Positions 33,414 through 43,402 are shown, counted from the first letter of the stretch. The stretch is DNA of 64,000 nt from Taklimakanibacter deserti (GCA_003574785.1 QORU01000006.1:334623-398622); one strand, 5' to 3'. The notes: generated by a model not told the origin, from the sequence alone. Made by a program: numbers and translations.

Positions 33414-35735
33414 TCACGATCGCGCCACCTCGAGCACTACCCGTGCGTTTGGGGTTATGTAAGTGCGAGCCTTGGGGGTTATCTCAATCACCGTGTGCCT
33501 GGGATGTTCGCGGCGACTGCTGAATTCAAGGTCAGGCGAAGACCGTAAGCCGGCATCATGCAACATACACAACGCATCTGTCAGAGGCTTACCTACAACA
33601 TCAGGGATCAGAACGGATAGGCCGGTAGCGAGGACTAGGTTTATTTCTGTTCCACGATTGACCTCTTCGCCAGCCGCTGGAGATTGGCTCAAGGCGATAT
33701 CCTTCGGTTGCTCGCTATCCTGGTAGGCCAGTTCTCCTATCAAGAGTTCCTCTTCTTCCAGTAGCAGCCTCGCCTCCTTGAGCGGTATGCCAGCTAGATT
33801 AGGCACTTTGTGCTTTACGCGGCTTCGAGGCGGATCCCAACGGTCTTTCGGATCGAGGGGCCCTTGTTCAAGGCCAAATGCGGCTCGGCGCAAGTGAACG
33901 GCTTCTTGATGAGTAAGGCCAAAGCGATCCATCGTCTCCTGCAGCTGCATACGCAGCACGTCTGCCCGCCGCAAGCGGGGCATGGTGGCGACAATTCTGT
34001 CACGAACATCAGACCTCACGCCGTCTATGTCCTGAACCAACTGATTATCCGGATGGCCCGGGAGCCCGATCTTGTTAGCGATGCGGCGGGATAGGAATTG
34101 CGTTTCGAGCATGCTTACCGTGTCCCGGGGGTAACGGTGGGGATCATTAACGCTCTGAAGCATCGCGGTGCCGATCTCTGCGCGAAGCCTATTTGCCTGC
34201 TTAACCAACATCGTACCCGCAGTTATGCCCAAATTAGACCACTCAGGCCTGGTCCTTTCAATGAGGACGGCTGTACCAATCGGACGGACAGAGACCCGTT
34301 CAGGAGGACAGCAGCACACTCCGCGGCCCGTTATGAAAAGCGTTGCAGGGACCTCAGTAGGTACCAAGCCGCTCTTGCGCAGAAAAACGAGAAGATCGAT
34401 TTTTACACTTAGTGGAGGCAAGCAGGCTCGAATGACAGTATCATCGGGAAATTCCTGGTCTCTCACGAATTGGGGGCCAACTTTCCCGGTGACGCTTACT
34501 TGGTTCAGCTCGGTGCCCATGACCACTTCGGGCGCTGTATATTGCACCGGTGCTTTGTTCATTTTACTACCAGGCGAATCGATCTCGGACGGAACAGTCT
34601 GAACCGCCTTAACCTCTGCACCATTGCGATCGACGTCAATTTCCAGCCCTGGTGGCGCTGTGTAGGTCGCCGTATAATCCCATGAGTGGTAATCTATATT
34701 GTATGCCGTTGCATCCGGCGGCCCATATCCTGCCGCTTTAGGGTCCTGCGGAAACGATGCTTGGAGATGCACTAATTTTTCTGATCTGCCGTGTTGTTTC
34801 TCCCAAGCGATATGAGCTGTTTCCAGATACGCCTCGACACAGAATTCTTGCACCTCTTTGGGTCGCATGACGACCAGAAAGACTTCCTGTATTCCTTCAA
34901 GTTCGCGTGGTCCATTAACAAAAGTATGCTCAGTTTGAACAATATGGGGCCGGGGAAGAACGAAGAAAACGGCCCGATTTGTGCCCAAATGGTAGCTCGT
35001 GAACTGATGATACATCTGCGTGAGTTGTGTAGTATGGGAGAACAGCTCTCGCATCTCCCGCGATTGGTCGCTCGAACGGAGATTGGAATATTCCTGCTGA
35101 GTTACGTCTTTTGTACCCCATTCTCCCTGAACGGAAATCCCAGCTCCAGCTCCTCCGGGCCCCTTCGCTTCAAGGCTGCCTCCTTTGAAAACATCCAAGA
35201 CTTCATGAGATTGTGTTGTAGTCATCCCTTTTTGGACTTTGATGCCAGAAAGGGATCGTGACATGACTTCGCCAGTTTCGGAGACAAGTTCGTACACCTC
35301 GCGCTTCTTGGGTTCGAAGTCCATAAAGTAGGGATATTTGGATTTGTCGCTGGCAGCGGAGCCCGTTGGCTTGAGCGATACCTCGAGAATCGCTCCATAG
35401 CAGCCATAATATTCGTTTAGTGAATCGATTCCCAATTGAGTAACGCTAGTGTCGCTAAAGGGAGTTATTTTGGTATCAGGAGGAATCCCCAGTTGTTGCC
35501 TGATTTCGTCACCCACCTGCAAACCGGTGATAGTGCACGCAACCTTCAGGTATGAGACGATCATGTTCTCATATGTTTGGTGTTCATCTGGAGGTTCGTA
35601 TGAGAAGATGGCGACAGAGGAGCGCCAGCGATATGGAAATACCCGGTCGCAGACCTTTTCATCAATCATGTCCGCACTGACGCAAAGCCGCTTCCACGGG
35701 ATATCAACGGGTAGAGAGAGAGCGCTAATCGTCAT
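33414..35735 (-). CDS. Large protein with two C-terminal PASTA domains, encoded downstream of rhs
   Basis: About 773 aa. The last ~130 residues are two PASTA repeats (VPNLAGIPLKEARLLLEEEEL... and IPDVVGKPLTDALCMLHDAGL...). PASTA modules normally sit on extracellular parts of Gram-positive Ser/Thr kinases and penicillin-binding proteins, so they are odd here. The first ~640 residues match nothing I know; they have beta-rich and coiled stretches and a glycine-rich segment (GGSLEAKGPGGAGAGISVQG). The ATG at 35735 has GGGAGG 5 nt upstream. A GTG at 35807 would add a short hydrophobic N-terminus (SAVLLLLALF) that might act as a signal, so the start is uncertain. It follows the Rhs gene on the same strand and is relatively AT-rich. 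Confidence 0.72.
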   Translation of the reverse strand: MTISALSLPVDIPWKRLCVSADMIDEKVCDRVFPYRWRSSVAIFSYEPPDEHQTYENMIVSYLKVACTITGLQVGDEIRQQLGIPPDTKITPFSDTSVTQLGIDSLNEYYGCYGAILEVSLKPTGSAASDKSKYPYFMDFEPKKREVYELVSETGEVMSRSLSGIKVQKGMTTTQSHEVLDVFKGGSLEAKGPGGAGAGISVQGEWGTKDVTQQEYSNLRSSDQSREMRELFSHTTQLTQMYHQFTSYHLGTNRAVFFVLPRPHIVQTEHTFVNGPRELEGIQEVFLVVMRPKEVQEFCVEAYLETAHIAWEKQHGRSEKLVHLQASFPQDPKAAGYGPPDATAYNIDYHSWDYTATYTAPPGLEIDVDRNGAEVKAVQTVPSEIDSPGSKMNKAPVQYTAPEVVMGTELNQVSVTGKVGPQFVRDQEFPDDTVIRACLPPLSVKIDLLVFLRKSGLVPTEVPATLFITGRGVCCCPPERVSVRPIGTAVLIERTRPEWSNLGITAGTMLVKQANRLRAEIGTAMLQSVNDPHRYPRDTVSMLETQFLSRRIANKIGLPGHPDNQLVQDIDGVRSDVRDRIVATMPRLRRADVLRMQLQETMDRFGLTHQEAVHLRRAAFGLEQGPLDPKDRWDPPRSRVKHKVPNLAGIPLKEARLLLEEEELLIGELAYQDSEQPKDIALSQSPAAGEEVNRGTEINLVLATGLSVLIPDVVGKPLTDALCMLHDAGLRSSPDLEFSSRREHPRHTVIEITPKARTYITPNARVVLEVARS

Positions 35736-35827
35736 GAGATCCTCCCATCCAGGGTTCGGAAACAGCGCGAGAAGAAGAAGCACCGCGGATGCAACTCCCC
35801 AGCGCACATGCCGCCGGTTGACGCCTT

Positions 35828-38800
35828 CTATCGGGGACTAATGAAGGGTAAGAGCTTGATACCTTCAGGCTGTGCTGCCCAGCCTTTTGCAGACTCGGCT
35901 TCAACCGGGATGCCTCTAACATCGATGAACTCCTTATCCCACCATGCCCGCTTCCCTCTCTCGCCCCTCCAACCGGTCCACTGATTGGGAAACGCTTCTT
36001 CTATTCCAATGAACTCTGGCTCTCCCGTCCACCTTGAAACTTTATGCCCCGCCTGAACAGCCGGTAGCTCACTAAGGTGCGAACGCGCCATCCAATCTTT
36101 TGTGGTGGGATTTACTAGGAAACGTAGGGGATGTTCCGGGTCCGCGAGGATCATTTTTAACGCGCGATTCATCGCGGCTTCTCTACCTACGTTCCATCCC
36201 GGGTGTGCGGCGTAAAGCCTGGAGTAGTTGACCTTGCCACCACTTCCCAGACTCAAAAGACCAAAATACATTCCGGCGTGAAGTGCTCGATCTGCGTCGC
36301 CCGTCAACACGTATATCGTCAGATAAGCAGGTCCGGAGTAAGGATCAAAGATAGTTGATGTGTGACTGACTAGCACATCGATTTGTTCTGCCTCCTCGGC
36401 GGACACCCCGCCAAATAGCCCCCCAGTTATCTGGATAGCACCAAATCCAATTGCAGTGCCTCCTCCGAAGGCTGTGACGAAAGCACCCGCGACTGCAAGA
36501 CTACTGCCCCCTGACGGAACAGCGAGGATTGCACCACCGACTACAGCTATTCCCAAAACAACATTGGTCACGCCGCGTTCCACCGCTGACGCTTTGAAGA
36601 GATCCGGGCGCTGAGCAGCCAGGTTCGCCATAAAGGCGGCCCTGTACTCGGGTCTTTCTGTGGCACGCAGTACCGCAATGGTTTGCCTAACGAAATCGTC
36701 TGAGGCTTTTTTGTCAGTGCCGCGCGGATCTACGAAATCCGCGGGATTGTGAAGCGCATAGAGATACGGCGATGGACCGTCCGCATAGAGTTTCGGGTCG
36801 CGTGAGATGAACAATCCGTGTTCCGGGTCGTAAAGCCGTGCAGGGGTTTCATATAGACCGAGCGCAGAAAGCAACGGCATTGCTCCGAATATCGGATCTG
36901 ATTCCGCCACACTGACCGAAAACGGTGTGATACCGTCGGCCATGAAGCGCGACTCTTTGCCAAAGACATCGAAGCGGTCGCGCTCCACCACGGCTCCGGT
37001 GGCGTCCGTGACGAAGAGGGTCGAGAACAAGCCATCGAAGTGAAGTGTTGTCGTGCTTCCGGTTGTTCGCTGCTCGATCGGTGAAGGCCAGAGTGGATGT
37101 GGCGTCATCTGGCGCACACCAGCAAGTGGAAATCTCTCCTCATGAACCCACCGGCTGCCCCTGAACCAACGCTGATATGTTTGTCCGCCGACATCCATTC
37201 TCGCAGGCCGCGATAAAGGATCATAAGTAAACTTGGCTTGCACGGAGCCCGATGCGGCTTCCCGAATTTGTACGATCCGGCCCAATGCATCAATGTCGTA
37301 GCGGTGCTTCCCATCCTTCTCTCGTGGTCCATCGGCGGAGTACAAGATCGTTTCGGAGCCGATTTGCGTGACCTTGTGCCCGGTCGCATAGTTGTAAAGC
37401 GTGTTGATAGAGCTGCTGCTGAGCATAAGCTGTCGCTGCTGGCGGCGGTCGGCGTCGTCGAGTGAGAATGTTTCCTTCCTCTGAGCGGCCGCGCTCGCCT
37501 GCTCGGCAGCCGCGATGTCTAGGTCCTGTTCCTGTTGCGTCGCCGCATCGGAAATTTGAGCTAGAGGAAAATCTGAAGACGCATAATTGAGCCGGTCCCG
37601 GGAGTCGAAGCGGTGCAATCGATTGCTTTGAGGAGGTCCCAGGAGTTGCATCAGTCGCCGTCGATTCCGCCGGTCATAGCGATATCGACAGGACTCCAGC
37701 ACCTGCCCCGCCTTCGTGTGCCCAAGTCGTATGAGACGGAGCGCATCATCGTAGACCAGTTCAGCAGTGATGCCGTTTCTGGTGACGATGGAATGTAGCC
37801 GGTCCCTACCTGCGTACACAAACTGGGCAATGAATGAGTCGGGAGTCCCGCCAAGCGAGCCAGGTGTAACCAATGATACTTGTGTCGGTCGACCACCGAG
37901 ATCGACCGTCGTCCGTTCCACGCGACCGTCGGGATAAACGAGGTCAACCTGGCCAGCGAGGTCATCGAACCTGACCTGCAAGGTCTTGCCCTGACTGGAT
38001 TCAGCAACCAAGCGCCCAACACTATCAAATTTCTGCACAACCGTGTGGTTGGGGAAGGATGCTTGTACTTGGCGGCCGAGCAGATCGTAGGCGAACTCGT
38101 GTTTAGGGACGGCAAGGACGACTATCCCGGGCACGCACTCGATGCTTCGCAGCTCACCGCTGTGCGCGTAATAAGTGAACAGAAATTGCGAGCCCGCAGG
38201 TGTAGTACGCGTCGCTAGTTGCCCTTGGCTGTTGAAACTCTGTTGCCAGTGCGATCCGTCGGGCAGCACCACATCGACAATACGGCCGATCGCGTCACGA
38301 TGCCACTGTGTTGTCTCTCCGATCGGATCAACGAAGTGTGTAAGACGACCTAGCAGATCATGTTTGTATTCTGATTTGATGTTTAGACCAGTCGGGTCGA
38401 GTAGCTTCTGCTCAAGTTCCCCCAGCAAGCCGTAGCGATATTTGGTGATGACGCCGAGTGGTTCGCGACGCTCCACGATGAGGTTGCGGTCATCATGGAC
38501 GTGCGTAACTTCGGCCCCACCGGGCGACGTTATCTTCTCCAGCCTGCGGCGACTATCATATTCATATTGCCAGGACGTCGTGCGCGTGCCGCCCGGCTCG
38601 ATTTCCTTGCGCGTAACGGTGGCCAAATTGTTATTTGTGCCATACACGGTGGTCTCGACATTGCCAAACACATCCTCCGCATGGACAAGGCGACTCACGC
38701 CATCATAGTCAAACTTCAGAATGCCGCCACGGGGCATACGGATCCTGCGAAGTCGGTCATCAGGATCATAGACGTACGTAGTGCTGAGCACTTGGGTTCC

Positions 38801-41671
38801 GCCCGGGTTGTCGTTGATGATGTGGACTCTCTCGCGTATCAATCGGCCTCGCTCGTCATAATCGAACTGCTCACGTGCGAGGATGCGCGTCCCATCACCC
38901 GGCTCCTCTTCGACACGGATCTCCCCCAAACGGTCCATTGGCTGCCACTCGAACTTCTTTAGAGCACCGTTTGCAAGTCGCATTTCGAGAGGACGCCGCC
39001 AGAGATCTCGTTTCGTTACCTCGGTGACTGTCCCATTCGGCTCTTTGACGCGGCGCAGTGAGCCATCCACATCGTAGGTCAAACGTGTCGTAAGCGCTTC
39101 TGCTGTCTCGGCTCCAATAGTTTCCTCCAGCAGCAAACCGCGCTCATCAAAGCAGCGTTGAGCGCGCGTGCCAGTGGGATCGATTGTCTCACGCGCGCGG
39201 CCAGCATGATCACGATAGAACTTCGTATTTCGCGGCCGGTTTGTATTGGCTCCTAGGATCAGCTCTTTGACGTTGCCAAGGATATCCAGCCGGTATTCAT
39301 CAACAATCGCATCCTGGGTGATGACACTATCAGCATAGTCGCCTCTTGGCCGCTCGACGCGAAGCGGTACACCCTCTCTCGTGAAATTCGTGCGCGTTCG
39401 AGCGACAGAACCTGCGACTGCGGGGAGCGCCTTCTCCTCAAGTTGTCCTAGCGCGTTGTAAATGAATTCGGTGACAACGCCTGCGGGCTTGGAAACTTTC
39501 GCCGGCAGACCAGCAGCATCGTAGGTGTATTCAGTTTTGTAGGCGACCCCGGCCACATCTTGAATCAATGTCTTGATGAAGCCTTCCAAGATCGGAGGCT
39601 TCGGCTCGCTGGACCCTGACGGTGGTTGTTGCTGGTCCTTGGGATAGTAGTAGAGTTCGTCACGGACGCCTCCTGGCGAAATCATCGCCATCACTTGTCC
39701 GCGGCTATTGGTTTCCAACCGAGTAACACATTCTTGCGTGCCGCCGTCCTCTGGCAGAGTCACCGTCGGCAGCTCGATTCTCCGCAGCCTTCCGGTCGCC
39801 CCCACGCCGATGTCATATTCAAATTGTGTAGCTTGATCGTTTTCGTCGCGGATGAGCAGGGGAAGCTGATAGATTGGATCATACCAGCCCTGAAACATCG
39901 TACGCTTATCCGGCATTAGCCGGGATTCAAGCGCTACATTCCGTAGATTGCCGCGCGCGCAGGGATCCTGATTCTCGTGATCGTACTCAAAATGGGTCGT
40001 GACAGCTGGACCAATCTCTTTCGTCATGTTGCCCTGTGTGTCGTACTCCCACGCGTATACGACCACACGATAGGACCCATCACGGTTGAGCCGGAAGCGA
40101 TAGTTGATCAGATCTCCACGATAGTTGAATGTATAGGTGTGAAGCGAACCGTCCGGCGGGTGAACAACTGTGCGTCTGGCTAGCACATCGGCGTAGACGG
40201 GATCCTCTGGAACATACTGTATTTGTTCGTACTCGAACTGGTACAGAAAATCGCCATGCAGTTGTTGCGTTATCCGGTTGAATGCCCAGCCAGCTTCAGG
40301 TCCGCCGTATTCGTTTTGCAGATAGGTCTGGCCTTCAGCGTCGACGACTCTTCGCAAGTTGTGTCGCGCGGCGGGATGGGGGTTGAGAAAGTCATACTCA
40401 TAACACGTAGTGGCGCCTTTAGGATAAGTGGCGGTCGGTAACGTTTTCACGCCGACGAGATGCTCAATTTCGGGATGGTGCCAATATTCAACACGCCGCT
40501 TGCCGCTGTGATCTTCGATCGCTTCCAGGAGGTTGCACGTACCGTAATGGAAGAAAAGGCCACGTCCAGCCTCATCGCGAACATGGTGCAAACGGTTCTC
40601 TCCGTCGTACCCGAGTTTGATCCTATTCCGGTGACGGTCAAAGATGTCCAGTAGCGGAATGCGCTCCAGGTTGGACCAGTTTTCGGGATAGGCAAATTCC
40701 CAGGTGACGCCACCTGAGTGAGTCAACCTGTACTGTTTTTCGCCAAGGCGTTCTAGACGCTTATGGACTCCGTAGTCCGGCTCAAACGCGTCGCCCGTCC
40801 AGCGGAAATAGTCTTCATGTAAGCTTCCGCTCCACAGGGCGATGCCGCCATCGGATAATTCACGCAAATATACGTTGTAATTGTGATCCCAGTTAAAGCC
40901 CCACGGACCAAAATATGGAAGCCCGCTGCGGTACATGCGCACCAAGCGCAGGGGGAGGAATGGCGTGGGGATGTCGAAATCAACCTCGCTGATCGTTAGA
41001 GCGCCCGTGAAGAGATCGACCGGATCGCCATCACCGACGGGCAAGAGAGCTATTTGGCCAGAGTGACTCCAGCTCCGCTGCTCCGGGAGCGGTTCATTGA
41101 CCAGAAGACGACGAATCAATTCTGAGTCATCGGGCGGGGGAGGCGGACCAGCCGGTGACGTAGGTTCCAGACGCTGGGGAATTTCCTCTGCAGGAATAGG
41201 CTCGGTTGGATCGTACACGCGATAGGGTGCTGTCTGGAGCGTAACGTGCGCAGGTTTCGGACGTATGCTGAGCAGCCCCCAGACTTCGACATCCGGCGCG
41301 CCTTGGTGCTCGGGTGTGTCAGATTCGGGAGGCGGAACATCGGGATTCGTCGCCGTTGCCTTGGTGACGCGCGTCGGCTTTGGTTTCGGCTCCGGGGTAC
41401 CGCCATGGATTAACTTGAACTCCTCGCAGGCCCGCGTAAGAAGCTGCCACGTGTTCTTCTCGGAATCCTCCTTAAACACCAGTTTGCCTGTCGGCGTGCC
41501 CAAGGCGTCTCGTTCGACGTTGTTGTTGTAGAATTCTTCCGCCGCCGAGCAGGGATCCTTGTAGTGGCCTTCCCCGTAGAGCTTTTTCAGATCAAGCGAG
41601 ATCTGGCGCAGCCACCACTCCGTAGATCCTTCGGGAGGAGATGAAAGGCTATCGGCGTATCCCTCGGGCAT
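35828..41671 (-). CDS. Rhs-repeat polymorphic toxin with a putative nuclease-like C-terminal tip
   Basis: A 1947-aa Rhs protein. The order is a proline-rich N-terminal region (to about 200), a DUF6531-type entry domain (GDPVDLFTGALTISEVDFDIPTPFLPL), and a long array of YD/Rhs repeats forming the toxin-enclosing barrel. The core ends with ARLYDPEHGLFISRDPKLY and DPRGT, and a 295-residue variable tip (35828-36715) follows. The tip has a hydrophobic glycine-rich pre-toxin stretch, then an end containing AGHKVSRWTGEPEF, EEAFPNQW and RGIPVEAE, reminiscent of polymorphic toxin type 5 (inference). No signal peptide, PAAR or VgrG gene is visible. The ATG at 41671 is chosen over a TTG at 41710. No small immunity gene follows; the PASTA gene does. 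Confidence 0.9.
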   Translation of the reverse strand: MPEGYADSLSSPPEGSTEWWLRQISLDLKKLYGEGHYKDPCSAAEEFYNNNVERDALGTPTGKLVFKEDSEKNTWQLLTRACEEFKLIHGGTPEPKPKPTRVTKATATNPDVPPPESDTPEHQGAPDVEVWGLLSIRPKPAHVTLQTAPYRVYDPTEPIPAEEIPQRLEPTSPAGPPPPPDDSELIRRLLVNEPLPEQRSWSHSGQIALLPVGDGDPVDLFTGALTISEVDFDIPTPFLPLRLVRMYRSGLPYFGPWGFNWDHNYNVYLRELSDGGIALWSGSLHEDYFRWTGDAFEPDYGVHKRLERLGEKQYRLTHSGGVTWEFAYPENWSNLERIPLLDIFDRHRNRIKLGYDGENRLHHVRDEAGRGLFFHYGTCNLLEAIEDHSGKRRVEYWHHPEIEHLVGVKTLPTATYPKGATTCYEYDFLNPHPAARHNLRRVVDAEGQTYLQNEYGGPEAGWAFNRITQQLHGDFLYQFEYEQIQYVPEDPVYADVLARRTVVHPPDGSLHTYTFNYRGDLINYRFRLNRDGSYRVVVYAWEYDTQGNMTKEIGPAVTTHFEYDHENQDPCARGNLRNVALESRLMPDKRTMFQGWYDPIYQLPLLIRDENDQATQFEYDIGVGATGRLRRIELPTVTLPEDGGTQECVTRLETNSRGQVMAMISPGGVRDELYYYPKDQQQPPSGSSEPKPPILEGFIKTLIQDVAGVAYKTEYTYDAAGLPAKVSKPAGVVTEFIYNALGQLEEKALPAVAGSVARTRTNFTREGVPLRVERPRGDYADSVITQDAIVDEYRLDILGNVKELILGANTNRPRNTKFYRDHAGRARETIDPTGTRAQRCFDERGLLLEETIGAETAEALTTRLTYDVDGSLRRVKEPNGTVTEVTKRDLWRRPLEMRLANGALKKFEWQPMDRLGEIRVEEEPGDGTRILAREQFDYDERGRLIRERVHIINDNPGGTQVLSTTYVYDPDDRLRRIRMPRGGILKFDYDGVSRLVHAEDVFGNVETTVYGTNNNLATVTRKEIEPGGTRTTSWQYEYDSRRRLEKITSPGGAEVTHVHDDRNLIVERREPLGVITKYRYGLLGELEQKLLDPTGLNIKSEYKHDLLGRLTHFVDPIGETTQWHRDAIGRIVDVVLPDGSHWQQSFNSQGQLATRTTPAGSQFLFTYYAHSGELRSIECVPGIVVLAVPKHEFAYDLLGRQVQASFPNHTVVQKFDSVGRLVAESSQGKTLQVRFDDLAGQVDLVYPDGRVERTTVDLGGRPTQVSLVTPGSLGGTPDSFIAQFVYAGRDRLHSIVTRNGITAELVYDDALRLIRLGHTKAGQVLESCRYRYDRRNRRRLMQLLGPPQSNRLHRFDSRDRLNYASSDFPLAQISDAATQQEQDLDIAAAEQASAAAQRKETFSLDDADRRQQRQLMLSSSSINTLYNYATGHKVTQIGSETILYSADGPREKDGKHRYDIDALGRIVQIREAASGSVQAKFTYDPLSRPARMDVGGQTYQRWFRGSRWVHEERFPLAGVRQMTPHPLWPSPIEQRTTGSTTTLHFDGLFSTLFVTDATGAVVERDRFDVFGKESRFMADGITPFSVSVAESDPIFGAMPLLSALGLYETPARLYDPEHGLFISRDPKLYADGPSPYLYALHNPADFVDPRGTDKKASDDFVRQTIAVLRATERPEYRAAFMANLAAQRPDLFKASAVERGVTNVVLGIAVVGGAILAVPSGGSSLAVAGAFVTAFGGGTAIGFGAIQITGGLFGGVSAEEAEQIDVLVSHTSTIFDPYSGPAYLTIYVLTGDADRALHAGMYFGLLSLGSGGKVNYSRLYAAHPGWNVGREAAMNRALKMILADPEHPLRFLVNPTTKDWMARSHLSELPAVQAGHKVSRWTGEPEFIGIEEAFPNQWTGWRGERGKRAWWDKEFIDVRGIPVEAESAKGWAAQPEGIKLLPFISPR

Positions 41672-41972
41672 GTCTCGATTTCTCTCGACCCCGCGTTGCC
41701 GTCCTTTCAACTACTATATCACCTTTTCGAGTTGATGCCCGTGTTACGGCGGTGCCGCAGGCTTTATTGCCGAGCCGCCTTCCCAAACAGCGAGGCTGAA
41801 TTGGATTTTGAAATCATCAAACGACCAAAACCACAACTCATTTCAAAATGTTACTGCCTGGCTAGATACACCTTGCCCAGCTCGACACTGCGGTCAGCCC
41901 AACGAAGGTGCTCCAAGACTAGTTCACCTCGATGGGGCACCCCTGTCCTGGACTCTGCCAACGAGTGACGCC
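41672..41972. other. AT-richer intergenic region between rhs and the DUF1330 gene
   Basis: About 300 bp without a convincing gene. It should hold the rhs promoter on the minus strand. The only structure I see is the inverted repeat at 41805-41849. Open frames here (for example one starting at 41808 and running into the DUF1330 frame) have no family resemblance and poorer GC. It probably marks the right edge of the acquired segment. Confidence 0.5.
41805..41849. repeat. Perfect 10-bp inverted repeat with 25-nt spacer
   Basis: ATTTTGAAAT (41805-41814) and ATTTCAAAAT (41840-41849) are exact inverted copies. The pair lies about 135 nt upstream of the rhs start. It could be a regulator site, a stem-loop, or a degenerate mobile-element end; no transposase is nearby. 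Confidence 0.55.
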
Positions 41973-42275
41973 TTGGCAGCCTATGTGATCTCCGAGGTCG
42001 AAATCCGCGACCGTGAATCGATGGACTCCTATCGCCGCCTGGCGGCCGACAGCATCGCCCGATATGGCGGGCGCTACCTGGCCCGTGGCGGGACGGCGGA
42101 GCTCATCAAAGGCGGTCCCGCTCGCAAGACGATCATCGTCGAATTCCCGACTATGGCGATTGCCAAGGAATGGTATGCATCACCCGCCTATGCCGAGGCG
42201 CTCAAATTCCGCCCCCACGCCCTCGACCGGCGGCTGCTCTTTGTCGAAGGCGTGCACCCCGTTGCGGGTGGCTAG
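41973..42275 (+). CDS. DUF1330 family protein
   Basis: A 100-aa ferredoxin-like-fold (dimeric alpha/beta barrel) protein of the DUF1330 family: YVISEVEIRDRESMDSYRRL, GGRYLARGGTAELI, IIVEFPTMAIAKEWYASPAY and RLLFVEGV match the family end to end. The start is taken as TTG at 41973 because it aligns with the ordinary family N-terminus (xAAYVISEVE); no ATG is available there, and an ATG at 41808 would add 55 unrelated residues. The function is unknown. It converges with the hydrolase gene, overlapping by 4 nt. Confidence 0.78.
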   Translation: MAAYVISEVEIRDRESMDSYRRLAADSIARYGGRYLARGGTAELIKGGPARKTIIVEFPTMAIAKEWYASPAYAEALKFRPHALDRRLLFVEGVHPVAGG

Positions 42276-43294
42276 CTTTTGCTATCGACGTCGGTGATGG
42301 CGTCAGCGAAGGCTTGCGGGGCTTCCTGCGGCAGATTGTGCCCGATGCCCCCCGTGATGGTGCGGTGCGCATATGGGCCGGAGAACATCTTTCGGTAGGC
42401 ATCCGGCTCGGGATGGGGCGCGCCATTGGCGTCGCCTTCGAGCGTGATCGTGGGCACGCCGATGACCGGCGCCTGCGCCAATCGCTTCTCCAGATCGTCG
42501 AATTGCGCCTCGCCCTCCGCCAGGCCCAACCGCCAGCGGTAATTGTGGATCACGATCGCGACGTGATCGGGATTGTCGAAAGCGGCGGCGCTCTGCGCGA
42601 AGGTGGCGTCGTCGAAATTCCATTTCGGCGACGCCAGCTGCCAGATCAGCCTGGCGAAGTCGCGCGTATATTTCTCGTAGCCGGCGCGGCCGCGATCGGT
42701 GGCGAAATAATATTGATACCACCATTGCAATTCGGCCTTGGGCGGCAGCGGCAGCTTGCCGGCCTGCTGGTTGCCGATGAGATAGCCGCTCACCGAGACC
42801 AGCGCCTTGCAGCGCTCCGGCCAAAGTGCTGCGATAATGTCGGCAGTCCGGGCACCCCAGTCGCAGCCGCCGATCACGGCCTTGTCGATCTTCAGCGCAT
42901 CCATCAAGTTGATGATGTCGACGGCGAGCGCCGGTTGCTGGCCGTTGCGCATCGCCTCCTTCGCCAGGAAGCGCGTCGTGCCATAGCCGCGCAGATAAGG
43001 CACGATCACCCGATAGCCTTTCGCCGCCAGGAGTGGTGCCACGTCGACATACATATGGATGTCGTAAGGCCAGCCATGCAGCAGGATGACGGCTGCGCCG
43101 TCGGCAGGGCCTGCTTCGGCATAGCCCACCTTCAGGACACCGGCCTCGATTTCCTTGAGCGCGCCGAAGGAGGCAGATGCTGCCTGCGCCGGCTGACTTA
43201 TGCCGAGCTCGATGGCGGCAAGGGCAATGGCCGCAGCGCCGACAATGCGCCGGCGCCGGTGATCGATGGTCTCGCGAGATTTCATTGCGTCCAT
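42272..43294 (-). CDS. Exported alpha/beta hydrolase, epoxide hydrolase-like
   Basis: A 340-aa alpha/beta hydrolase with an N-terminal signal (RRRRIVGAAAIALAAIELGISQPAQA). The oxyanion motif HGWP is followed by a nucleophile elbow GGCDWGARTAD in which aspartate replaces serine, as in epoxide hydrolases and haloalkane dehalogenases. The catalytic histidine is probably in GGIGHNLPQEAP. The ATG at 43294 is used; 43285 or a TTG at 43312 are alternatives. It follows, 108 nt downstream, a second epoxide-hydrolase-type gene on the same strand, so the two may act on related substrates. Confidence 0.85.
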   Translation of the reverse strand: MDAMKSRETIDHRRRRIVGAAAIALAAIELGISQPAQAASASFGALKEIEAGVLKVGYAEAGPADGAAVILLHGWPYDIHMYVDVAPLLAAKGYRVIVPYLRGYGTTRFLAKEAMRNGQQPALAVDIINLMDALKIDKAVIGGCDWGARTADIIAALWPERCKALVSVSGYLIGNQQAGKLPLPPKAELQWWYQYYFATDRGRAGYEKYTRDFARLIWQLASPKWNFDDATFAQSAAAFDNPDHVAIVIHNYRWRLGLAEGEAQFDDLEKRLAQAPVIGVPTITLEGDANGAPHPEPDAYRKMFSGPYAHRTITGGIGHNLPQEAPQAFADAITDVDSKS

Positions 43295-43402
43295 GATGAA
43301 CCGCTTTCTCAAAAGATAAATGACAACAGGCGATCGGTGCTCATTCTACACCGATCGCCCGATCTGGGAGGAAGACGAGACGGCAAGCCGGTCTTGCTTG
43401 CT

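Noticed and set aside
41808..42275. ATG at 41808 as start of the DUF1330 gene
   Set aside because: It adds 55 residues with no family match and AT-rich codons; the family N-terminus aligns with the TTG at 41973.
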